From an uncultured Desulfovibrionaceae bacterium (lineage in GTDB: Bacteria > Desulfobacterota > Desulfovibrionia > Desulfovibrionales > Desulfovibrionaceae), in NCBI GenBank assembly GCA_949427775.1, contig CASQEL010000013.1:1-17068 (forward strand): a stretch of DNA of 17,068 nucleotides, written 5' to 3'. Positions 1 through 5,804 of this stretch are shown here, one piece after another. Each line of letters starts with the position of its first letter. Within the stretch, counting starts at the first letter, position 1. The notes beneath the pieces were generated by a model. It saw only the letters and a list, made by a program, of their open reading frames with translations. It was not told where the DNA came from and searched no databases. The position numbers were made by a program, and so were the translations under genes.

Positions 1-1
1 A

Positions 2-26
2 GGATAAAACTGAAAAGCCTTTATCC
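2..26 (-). terminator. Possible stem-loop downstream of mutY
   Basis: A 7 bp inverted repeat (GGATAAA at 2-8, TTTATCC at 20-26) with an 11 nt loop lies 24 bases past the mutY stop, in an AT-rich patch. On the minus strand it would be read just after mutY. The bases that would show a U-tract are outside the window, so a terminator role is only a suggestion. Confidence 0.3.
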
Positions 27-49
27 GAAAATTTAAAAGTTATACAGCA

Positions 50-1147
50 CTAGCGTTCCAGACGATCGGCCAGCTTGCGGTGCGCGGCGGGCATGGCCAG
101 GGCATCCAGCTCCCTGAGCTCCGCCCACCTGTATTCGTCGGCCGCGGCGAGCACCGGCGGATCGGGACGCGGCGCAAGCCCGCCCGCCAATTCCAGGCCG
201 AAACAATGCAGGGTGATCCGGTAGGTAGTGTATCCGTGACGGATGACGCCCAGGTTTTCGGCCACGCGCACGGCGAATCCCGTCTCTTCCATGAACTCCC
301 GCACCACGGCCTGTTCGGGCGTTTCCCCTTCCTCCACGCGGCCGCCGGGAAACTCCCACAGCCCGGCCCACACGCCCCGCTCCGGACGCTTCTGCACAAA
401 GATGCGTCCCCTCTGGCGCAAGACCCCGGTCGCCACCAGCAACGGGGTGATGGTCGCTTTCCTTCCGGGCACCGGACGTTCCCGCACGATGCCCAGACGG
501 CGGCTTTCGCACAGCGAGGCCAACGGGCACTGATCGCACAGGGGTTTTTTGCGGCAGACCAGCGCGCCCAACTCCATCATGGCCTGGTTATGATCGCGGG
601 CGCGCCCCGGCGGCACCAGATCCAGGGCCAGAGCGCGGATGCGTCCGGCCGCAGGCTCCTGCCTGACCGGAGAGTCAATGTCGAACACCCGGGCGAGGAC
701 CCGCTCCACATTGGCGTCCACGCAGGGCAGATCGTGCCCGAAGGCGATGCTGGCGACAGCGCCCGCCGTATACGGCCCCACGCCCGGCAATTCGCGGAGG
801 CGCGCCGGGTCCGAGGGAAACACGCCCCCGTGGCGCTCCATGATCTGCCGGGCGGCCTTGTGCAGATGACGGGCCCTGGAGTAGTAGCCCAATCCCTCCC
901 ACAAACGCAGCACTTCTTCTTCCGGCGCGGCGGCCACAGCGGCCACGTCGGGAAAACGCTCCATCCAGCGGTTGAAATAGGCGACGCCGCGCTCCATCTG
1001 CGTCTGCTGCAACATGATCTCCGAAATCCAGACGGCATAGGGCGTATAGTCCGTCCGCCAGGGCAGGGGACGCTTGTGCGTGGAAAACCAGTCAAGAAGG
1101 GCCGCGCGCAGAGCGCGCACCCGTTCGGGAAAAGAGAGCTCGGTCAT
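50..1147 (-). CDS. mutY: A/G-specific adenine DNA glycosylase MutY with C-terminal Nudix-like domain
   Basis: MutY removes adenine mispaired with 8-oxoguanine or G in base excision repair. The 365-residue protein has the expected order. The N-terminal glycosylase domain carries the motif SEIMLQQTQ with catalytic Glu43. A helix-hairpin-helix follows (LPGVGPYTAGA, 120-130), then catalytic Asp144 in VDANVERV. Four cysteines (198, 204, 207, 213) match the [4Fe-4S] loop, though the first spacing is X5 rather than the usual X6. Residues about 232-365 form the MutT-like 8-oxoG recognition domain. Unusually, it keeps a complete Nudix signature (G269 to F291, with REFMEETGF). The start at 1147 aligns with other MutY N-termini. 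The frame stays open upstream to 1462, but that extension is low-complexity and unlike MutY. No Shine-Dalgarno precedes the ATG. It is divergent from the FmdE-like gene. Confidence 0.95.
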   Translation of the reverse strand: MTELSFPERVRALRAALLDWFSTHKRPLPWRTDYTPYAVWISEIMLQQTQMERGVAYFNRWMERFPDVAAVAAAPEEEVLRLWEGLGYYSRARHLHKAARQIMERHGGVFPSDPARLRELPGVGPYTAGAVASIAFGHDLPCVDANVERVLARVFDIDSPVRQEPAAGRIRALALDLVPPGRARDHNQAMMELGALVCRKKPLCDQCPLASLCESRRLGIVRERPVPGRKATITPLLVATGVLRQRGRIFVQKRPERGVWAGLWEFPGGRVEEGETPEQAVVREFMEETGFAVRVAENLGVIRHGYTTYRITLHCFGLELAGGLAPRPDPPVLAAADEYRWAELRELDALAMPAAHRKLADRLER

Positions 1148-1155
1148 GGGGGGAA

Positions 1156-1182
1156 TGTATACCTCGGAGCGGGCATTGTCAT
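1156..1182 (-). promoter_or_regulatory. Candidate mutY promoter, possibly giving a leaderless mRNA
   Basis: On the minus strand a -10-like TATACA (1156-1161) lies only 8 bases from the mutY ATG. An ATGACA -35-like hexamer (1177-1182) sits 15 bases further upstream. Transcription would start at or within a few bases of the ATG. The six bases before the ATG are all C, so no ribosome binding site is visible. The 15-base spacer is short, which lowers confidence. Confidence 0.3.
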
Positions 1183-1230
1183 CAGACCGGGGATGCCCTA
1201 TATGAACACGACGAGAGTATTTCCGCGACA

Positions 1231-1314
1231 GTATTCCCCTGTACGCGCGCGACACCCTGTTTCCGAATCGCTCCGAGCGGAGTCTGACCGGTATTCCCCT
1301 GCACGCGCGACACC
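1231..1314. repeat. Imperfect direct repeat, two copies 60 bp apart
   Basis: GTATTCCCCTG followed by (T/C)ACGCGCG-rich sequence and GACACC occurs at 1231-1256 and 1291-1314. The second copy is 2 bases shorter and has one C/T change. A partial third GTATTTCC lies just upstream, near 1217. The even 60 bp spacing and the position between divergent starts fit paired protein-binding sites, but a local duplication is equally possible. Confidence 0.5.
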
Positions 1315-1473
1315 GCGCCGAAGCGGCGATGCGCATACTGTTTCCCCCCTCCGCGCGGCATGCCGCTCGACCGACCGGCGGCCGCGTGCCGATGCCGTGC
1401 CGTCCGGCATCCTCCGTCGCTGATCGCGCGGACGAGCACACCGAAACGCCCCCCGGAAGCAAGGAGGTTTGTT

Positions 1474-3111
1474 ATGACCATAGGCCCCTGGACGCACGAC
1501 CAATTCATGGAAGAAGTCCGCAAATTCCACGGCTACCCCGCACCGGGGGTGATCATCGGCGGATACATGGTGGAGACGGCCCGCCGCGCCCTGCCCGAAG
1601 GCATCCTGTACGACGCCGTCAGCGAAACGGTGCAGTGCCTGCCCGACGCGGTGCAGCTTCTGACGCCCTGCACGGTGGGCAACGGTTGGCTGCGCATCCG
1701 CAACTTCGGCATCTACGCCCTGAGCCTGTTCAACAAGCACACCGGCGAAGGCGTGCGGGTGCGCCTCGACGTGGACAAGCTGACCCCCTGGCCGGAAATC
1801 CGGGCCTGGTTCCTCAAGGAAAAAACCAAGACCGAACAGGATTCGGAACGCCTGCAACAGGAAATCCGCGATGCCGGCGCCGCTATCCTCAGCATGCGCC
1901 CCATCCGCATACGGGCCGCCGTGCTGGGGCGCAAGGGCAAAGGCGAGGTGATCCGCTGCCCGCTGTGCGGGGACTGGTATCCCTCGGTCTTCGGGGGCAT
2001 CTGCCGCTCCTGCCAGGGCGAATCGCCCTACGAGGTCGGCCCCGGTCTGGCCTTCGCCGCCGCAGACGCCGCGCGCCCCGCGCCGGAGCCCGTGCCTGTG
2101 GAACAGGCCGTGGGGCAGCACGCCCTGCACGACATGACCCGCATCATTCCCGGCGAGGAAAAAGCCGCCGCATTCCGCGCCGGACAGGAAATCAGCGCCG
2201 GAGACGTCTGCCGCCTGCAACAGATGGGCCGCTACCGCGTGTACACTCGGGAAGCGACGGAGGCGAACCCCGACTGGCTGCATGAAGACGCGGCGGCGGA
2301 GGCGTTTGCCGAACGCATGCCCGGCGACGGCGTTGCGCCCGAAGGCGCGCCCCGCGAGGGCAAGGTCAATTTCGCCGCCACGCGCGACGGTCTGCTGCGC
2401 GTGGACGTGGACCGCCTGGAGCGCTTCAACCTGGCGCCCGACGTCATGTGCGCCACCCGGCACACCATGACCGTGGTCCGCAAGGGCGCGCGTCTGGCCG
2501 GAAGCCGGGCCATCCCCCTGTTCCTGTCCCGCGCGGATTTTCTGAAGGCCATGCGTCTGCTGGACGACGGTCCGCTGTTCTCCGTCCTGCCCATGCGCCA
2601 AGCCAGGGTCGGCATTCTGGTCACGGGGACCGAGGTCTTTCAGGGGCTCATCCAGGACAGATTCGCGCCGATCATCACCCAAAAGGCCCGGCAACTGCAC
2701 TGCGAGGTTGTGGGCACGCGCCTCGCTCCCGATGAGACGGAACACATCACCGCCGGAGTGCGGGAACTCCTGGACGCCGGAGCGGATCTGATCGTCACCA
2801 CGGCCGGGTTGTCCGTGGACCCCGACGATGTGACCCGCAAGGCCCTGCTGGACGCGGGGCTCAGGGACATGCTCCACGGCCTGCCCGTGCTGCCCGGCGC
2901 CATGACCCTTGTCGGACGTATCGGCGGCGCGCAGGTGCTCGGCGTGCCCGCCTGCGCCCTGTTCTTCAAAACCACGGCGCTGGATCTCCTGCTTCCCCGG
3001 CTGCTGGCGGACGTGCCCCTGACCCGGCGGGATCTGGCTCGTCTGGGGCACGGCGGTCTGTGCATGGAATGCAAAAGCTGCGCCTTCCCCAAGTGCCCTT
3101 TCGGGAGATAG
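1474..3111 (+). CDS. FmdE-domain protein fused to MoeA-like molybdopterin-binding domain
   Basis: The 545-residue protein starts 6 bases after AAGGAGG. Residues about 10-185 match the FmdE family (formylmethanofuran dehydrogenase subunit E region). Visible features are FHG at 18-20, conserved Cys55 and Cys66 around CTVGNG, and a zinc-ribbon-like CPLC...CRSC quartet (162, 165, 177, 180). Residues about 211-260 resemble the N-terminal part of MoeA-like proteins (HDMTRIIPGEEKAAAF). Residues 377-510 form a molybdopterin-binding fold, with VTGTEVFQG at 383-391 and the AGLSVDPDDV loop at 444-453. The tail has four clustered cysteines (530, 533, 536, 541), a possible metal site. FmdE proteins occur in non-methanogens without a defined reaction. 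The fusion suggests a role in Mo/W-cofactor handling or insertion, for example into formate dehydrogenase, but no partner enzyme is in the window. A MoeA-only label would miss the N-terminal half. Confidence 0.85.
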   Translation: MTIGPWTHDQFMEEVRKFHGYPAPGVIIGGYMVETARRALPEGILYDAVSETVQCLPDAVQLLTPCTVGNGWLRIRNFGIYALSLFNKHTGEGVRVRLDVDKLTPWPEIRAWFLKEKTKTEQDSERLQQEIRDAGAAILSMRPIRIRAAVLGRKGKGEVIRCPLCGDWYPSVFGGICRSCQGESPYEVGPGLAFAAADAARPAPEPVPVEQAVGQHALHDMTRIIPGEEKAAAFRAGQEISAGDVCRLQQMGRYRVYTREATEANPDWLHEDAAAEAFAERMPGDGVAPEGAPREGKVNFAATRDGLLRVDVDRLERFNLAPDVMCATRHTMTVVRKGARLAGSRAIPLFLSRADFLKAMRLLDDGPLFSVLPMRQARVGILVTGTEVFQGLIQDRFAPIITQKARQLHCEVVGTRLAPDETEHITAGVRELLDAGADLIVTTAGLSVDPDDVTRKALLDAGLRDMLHGLPVLPGAMTLVGRIGGAQVLGVPACALFFKTTALDLLLPRLLADVPLTRRDLARLGHGGLCMECKSCAFPKCPFGR

Positions 3112-3241
3112 CCGCAACGGAAGAACGCGCCGCCTGATCCGCCTGTGCCGCGGACGCCGTGCCGCGCGGGAAATGCCCGCCGGAACGGCCCCGCCGGGTT
3201 GCGCGCCGTCCCGCCGCCGTGCCGGACGCCCGGAGCGAAAC

Positions 3242-3377
3242 CGCCTGACCACAGGACAATCGCATGAAGCGTAGAACTCTTTGAAATAACGAAAAAACCT
3301 TGTAACGACCAACGTATGCATCGCCACTGTTTTCAATAGCGTATCTTCGTTCGTGCGATTGCCCCGCGCCTGACCAC
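3242..3377. mobile_element. Insertion-like structure: inverted repeats inside an 11 bp direct repeat
   Basis: CGCCTGACCAC occurs at 3242-3252 and again at 3367-3377. Just inside lie inverted repeats GGACAATCGCATGAA (3254-3268) and TTCGTGCGATTGCCC (3350-3364), which pair at 13 of 15 positions. The enclosed 114 bases are clearly more AT-rich than the flanks and contain no credible ORF. A target-site duplication outside terminal inverted repeats is the layout of a small non-autonomous element or a deleted insertion sequence. An 11 bp duplication is within the range known for some IS4-group elements. The offset between repeats and duplications differs by one base between the two ends, a point against a perfect element. 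Confidence 0.45.
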
Positions 3378-3385
3378 GATAGCCT

Positions 3386-3414
3386 TTGATCATCGTGTCG
3401 GCTTGTGCTATCCA
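3386..3414 (+). promoter_or_regulatory. Candidate promoter for the cyclophilin gene
   Basis: TTGATC (3386-3391) and TATCCA (3409-3414) are separated by 17 bases. A TG one base before the -10 (3406-3407) makes it an extended -10 type. The hexamers match consensus only partly. It lies just outside the insertion-like structure and about 65 bases upstream of the start codon region. Confidence 0.4.
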
Positions 3415-3485
3415 ACAACACCCTCGGCGTGCGCCGGCGACATCGGGCGCGCAACGGCGCGTCCCGCCCATACAAGGAGAATCCC

Positions 3486-3995
3486 ATGGACAAGAATCCC
3501 ACGGTGCTGCTGGAAACCTCTTCCGGCGACATTCTGATCGAACTGTTCCCCGACAAGGCCCCGGAAACCGTCGCCAACTTTCTGCAATACGTGGATGACG
3601 GCTTTTATACCAACACCATCTTCCACCGGGTCATCAAGGACTTCATGATTCAGGGCGGCGGCCTGGGCGTGCGCATGAATGAAAAACCCACCCGGCCCCC
3701 GGTCAAAAACGAAGCCGACAACGGCCTGAAAAACGAACGCGGCGCCATCGCCATGGCCCGCACCATGGACCCGCACAGCGCCTCGGCCCAATTTTTCATC
3801 AATCTGGTGGACAACGCCTTTCTCAACCATACGGAACCCACGCAGCAGGGCTGGGGATACTGCGTCTTCGGCAAAGTCATCGACGGCATGGACACCGTGG
3901 ACGCCATCGCCAAATTGAAAACCAAATCCGACGGCATGTACGACGACGTTCCCACGGACATGGTTGTCATCACCGGGGCAAGCCGTTTCGAATAG
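3486..3995 (+). CDS. ppiB: Cyclophilin-type peptidyl-prolyl cis-trans isomerase
   Basis: This 169-residue cyclophilin catalyses cis-trans isomerisation of X-Pro bonds and assists folding. With no signal peptide it is probably cytoplasmic, as is typical of PpiB. The core is intact: ETSSGDILIELFPDKAPETVANF at the N-terminus, FHRVIKDFMIQGGG with the catalytic Arg, the ARTMDPHSASAQFFINL strand, and WGYCVFGKVIDGMD near the C-terminus. Length is typical for the short bacterial forms. The start at 3486 has AAGGAG 6 bases upstream. An in-frame extension to 3405 is Arg-rich and lacks family similarity. The gene appears monocistronic, with its own candidate promoter and a strong terminator 20 bases past the stop. 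Confidence 0.95.
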   Translation: MDKNPTVLLETSSGDILIELFPDKAPETVANFLQYVDDGFYTNTIFHRVIKDFMIQGGGLGVRMNEKPTRPPVKNEADNGLKNERGAIAMARTMDPHSASAQFFINLVDNAFLNHTEPTQQGWGYCVFGKVIDGMDTVDAIAKLKTKSDGMYDDVPTDMVVITGASRFE

Positions 3996-4014
3996 CCTTT
4001 TCTCCGCCCTTCTC

Positions 4015-4053
4015 CGGCCGCGTGTCCTCCTTCAGGAGCCGCGGCCGTTTTTT
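4015..4053 (+). terminator. Intrinsic terminator after the cyclophilin gene
   Basis: CGGCCGCG (4015-4022) pairs with CGCGGCCG (4040-4047). The loop contains a second small hairpin (CTCC-TTCA-GGAG, 4027-4038). Six T residues follow directly (4048-4053), then TGTTTT-like sequence. Its position 20 bases past the stop codon makes it a clear factor-independent terminator. Confidence 0.9.
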
Positions 4054-4344
4054 GTTTTCCGGTCCGCCGGTTTTCGGCGACGCCTGTTCCGAAACGCCGT
4101 GACAGTGCCGCGTTTCCCTCTCTCTTTGCCTTTTTCTCCAACAAAAACAGCTTTTCTGTGGATTATTCCCGCGGAGTGTGTTTCTATATGCTGCACTGCG
4201 TCGTGGGCGCAACGCGCTCCGATCCGCCGTGGGCCGCCCCCCCGCGTGTCCCGGCGTCGTTGCGCCCGCGTGTTCCGACAGACGCGGCAATACCCCGCAA
4301 CGAGTCCGGCATTTATCTATCTCCATCCAGGGAGGATACAAAGA
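4054..4344. other. Leader region of the small membrane protein gene
   Basis: These 291 bases lie between the cyclophilin terminator and the next start codon. They hold a pyrimidine-rich stretch (about 4110-4140), an isolated TATATG at 4185-4190 that could be a -10 without a good -35, and the ribosome binding site GGGAGG at 4330-4335. An open frame covers the region, but its product has no protein-like features, so I call no gene. Confidence 0.5.
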
Positions 4345-4644
4345 ATGATCACTTCACATATGGTCTGGGCGTTGATCGGCTTTCTTATAGGCATCGGCTG
4401 CCTGTGGGCCTACCACATGCTCCGCACCCGCGGTTTTCGCTATTTCTGGTACCACCCGCTGCTGGCGGGCGTTATCGTCGTCGTTGTTTTGTATGTTCTC
4501 GACAGGTTGCTGACCTGGCTGTCCGAACTGGAGGTATCGTTCAGCTGGACGCTCATGTTTGTGATCATGCTGCCGCTGGCGATTCTGGCGGGCCTGTTCT
4601 TTTATCGCGCCGTCATGTTGCACAGGAAAGGTTCCGCTTCCTGA
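4345..4644 (+). CDS. Small three-helix membrane protein resembling RdhB-type dehalogenase anchor
   Basis: The 99-residue protein has three predicted membrane segments, at about 6-24, 38-58 and 68-90. A basic loop (MLRTRGFRYFWYHP) separates the first two, and a short segment with Ser-Glu-Leu-Glu separates the last two. This topology, the length, the aromatic WYH before helix 2 and the LPLAILAGLFFYR ending recall the RdhB/PceB family of membrane anchors for reductive dehalogenases. That assignment is from memory of the family pattern and was not searched. No catalytic RdhA (TAT signal, two 4Fe-4S motifs, cobamide-binding) is present in the window. The start has GGGAGG 9 bases upstream. It converges with the minus-strand membrane protein gene across a MITE-like element. 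Alternatively it is an unrelated small inner-membrane protein. Confidence 0.75.
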   Translation: MITSHMVWALIGFLIGIGCLWAYHMLRTRGFRYFWYHPLLAGVIVVVVLYVLDRLLTWLSELEVSFSWTLMFVIMLPLAILAGLFFYRAVMLHRKGSAS

Positions 4645-4702
4645 CGCTTCGCCCACGCATCGGGCGGAAAGCGGGATGCCGGTCTCTCCTGACGGGCATC
4701 CC
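4645..4702 (+). other. Two adjacent stem-loops just after the small membrane protein gene
   Basis: The first pairs CGCTT/AAGCG and CGCCC/GGGCG (about 4645-4673, sharing its last base with the next). The second pairs GGGATGCC (4673-4680) with GGCATCCC (4695-4702) and extends inward with one mismatch. They start right at the stop codon. No T-run follows either, so they could be a U-poor termination or mRNA-end-protecting structure. Confidence 0.4.
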
Positions 4703-4785
4703 CCCACAGCGGCGCACGCCGCGCGCCCCCGCCGACGGCCGTGCCGCGTTGGAAACACGGCATGGCGCGCGTTCCGGAAACAGCA

Positions 4786-4808
4786 AGGCCCCCGAAGACC
4801 GGGGGCCT
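4786..4808. other. 9 bp G/C hairpin in the convergent intergenic region
   Basis: AGGCCCCCG (4786-4794) pairs perfectly with CGGGGGCCT (4800-4808) around a 5-base loop. No T-run follows on either strand. The rest of 4703-4875 holds no gene that I can support; its last part (4850-4870) is a short AT-rich patch. Confidence 0.45.
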
Positions 4809-4875
4809 GCGCGCAGGTGGCGGCATGAAAGCGAAAACACTCCAGCATGCTGAAATATATAAAATTTCTGTGTAC

Positions 4876-5080
4876 TAGAGCAGTTCACGGTTGAAATGAT
4901 CCAAAAGATGTGGGGCTCCGCCCCACACCCCGCCGGGGGCATGATGCCCCCGGACCCTCCATTTTGCCGGTCGGCGCTTTGCGCCGGCCAGCCATTGGGG
5001 GTGCAGGGGAATCATTCCCCTGCCGAGGGGTTTGGGGGCGAGCAGCCCCCAAGAGCGCATTTCAACCTGAAAATGCTTTA
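4876..5080. mobile_element. MITE-like element with TA flanks, terminal inverted repeats and five hairpins
   Basis: The ends form an inverted repeat of about 24 bases. The left end CTAGAGCA...GGTTGAAATG (4875-4898) matches the complement of the right end CATTTCAACC...TGCTTTAG (5058-5081) at 19 of 24 positions, with the inner 10 bases perfect. Both ends are bounded by TA (4876-4877 and 5079-5080), as expected for IS630/Tc1-mariner-type insertion. Inside are five hairpins: 4909-4927, 4933-4953, 4969-4989 (one wobble pair), 5003-5023 and 5032-5052, each 8-9 bp. There is no transposase or credible ORF. It lies between convergent genes and could also end transcription from both sides. Confidence 0.7.
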
Positions 5081-5803
5081 GGCTTCCTGCTTCATCTTGG
5101 ATTTCGTCATGGTCAGACCAATGCCGTCGAACAGCTCGAAGATGGCGAAGCCGTACCACAGCGTATAGATCACGTAGAAGACCAGCAATGCGGTCATGAT
5201 GAGCAGGTGATCCGAAACCTTGCTGGGCGGCACGCTGTAGAAGTTGTTGCCCGGTTCGATGGCGCGGCGGATGACCTGGTCCACCACTCCGGCCTCGGCG
5301 ATCAGGCGCTGCTTCTGAAGCTCCTTGATGCTCGGCGTCAGAACATGCCACCAGGCCGCGCTGACGGCCAGAGCGGGCGCATTGTATTCTTTCCGCACCG
5401 CTTCGGCGTTGTTGTGGTACAGGTAATCGCCCACGTTCACGGCCGCTCCCAGGATTTTGCCGAGATCGCCTCTGTAGGTGATTTTGTCGCCGTCAGCGGC
5501 GGCTTCGGCCCCGGCCAGCTTCAGCGCCTCCACTGCCAGAGCGACGCGGTCAGCCTTTTTCAGCGTCACGGTGACGGCGACCTCCTTGCCGTTCAGCGCC
5601 TCCACCTGTTGGCGCACGGTGGGAATGAAGTAAGAAGACCCCTTGGACAGGCTGTTGAACAGCGAGTCCGCATAGTGCAGGCCGGTGGTCGATTTGCCGT
5701 TTTCATCCTTGAACACCGGCGAAAGGATGATGGCGAACAGGACAAGGAAGGACCCCAGGAGCAGGATGCCCCGAATGAATGACGGTTTGTGATGGATCAG
5801 CAT
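5078..5803 (-). CDS. Two-helix membrane protein paired with the TSUP permease
   Basis: I do not recognise a named family for this 241-residue protein. It has an N-terminal membrane segment (about 11-30), a predicted extracytoplasmic domain of about 165 residues, and a second membrane segment (about 199-222) followed by a short basic tail ending KMKQEA. The N-terminal hairpin topology places the large domain in the periplasm. It starts one base after the permease stop, and its GGAGGG ribosome binding site lies inside the end of the permease gene, so the two are translationally coupled and probably form a complex or act on the same substrate. The stop codon TAA is built from the TA flank and first base of the MITE-like element. 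Rejoining the empty site would give TAG at the same codon, so the protein end seems unchanged. Confidence 0.85.
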   Translation of the reverse strand: MLIHHKPSFIRGILLLGSFLVLFAIILSPVFKDENGKSTTGLHYADSLFNSLSKGSSYFIPTVRQQVEALNGKEVAVTVTLKKADRVALAVEALKLAGAEAAADGDKITYRGDLGKILGAAVNVGDYLYHNNAEAVRKEYNAPALAVSAAWWHVLTPSIKELQKQRLIAEAGVVDQVIRRAIEPGNNFYSVPPSKVSDHLLIMTALLVFYVIYTLWYGFAIFELFDGIGLTMTKSKMKQEA

Positions 5804-5804
5804 A

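Larger units (their letters stand above)
1148..1473. other. Divergent intergenic region between mutY and the FmdE-like gene
   Basis: These 326 bases separate two divergently transcribed genes. They hold the candidate mutY promoter, a pair of imperfect direct repeats (1231-1256 and 1291-1314) and the strong ribosome binding site of the plus-strand gene (AAGGAGG, 1461-1467). Open frames cross the region in several phases, but their products are low-complexity and Arg-rich, so I call no gene. I cannot place a convincing promoter for the plus-strand gene. Confidence 0.6.
3112..3485. other. Intergenic region between the FmdE-like gene and the cyclophilin gene
   Basis: These 374 bases contain GC-rich spacer (3112-3241), the insertion-like structure (3242-3377), a candidate promoter (3386-3414) and the cyclophilin ribosome binding site AAGGAG (3474-3479). 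I see no intrinsic terminator with a T-run after the FmdE-like gene and no supportable coding region. Confidence 0.6.

Noticed and set aside
80..1423. A 447-residue plus-strand open frame opposite mutY
   Set aside because: It is antisense to a fully recognisable mutY and has no domain features.
1148..1462. N-terminal extension of mutY by 105 residues
   Set aside because: The extension is Arg/Ser/Cys-rich and includes the direct repeats. Known MutY proteins start where the 1147 ATG places them.
1400..1473. Molybdenum cofactor riboswitch before the FmdE/MoeA-like gene
   Set aside because: The position and gene type made it worth a look, but I could not find the conserved motif core or a convincing set of pairings.
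1198..3471. A 757-residue minus-strand open frame opposite the FmdE-like gene
   Set aside because: It is a shadow of the FmdE/MoeA-like gene, which has conserved motifs and a strong ribosome binding site on the plus strand.
4909..5052. CRISPR array suggested by regularly spaced palindromes
   Set aside because: The five hairpins differ in sequence and are not a repeated unit with unique spacers.
4875..5351. Small open frames running through the hairpin-rich element
   Set aside because: The products are Pro/Gly-rich translations of G/C hairpins and part antisense to the membrane protein gene. The element's inverted-repeat structure explains the sequence better.
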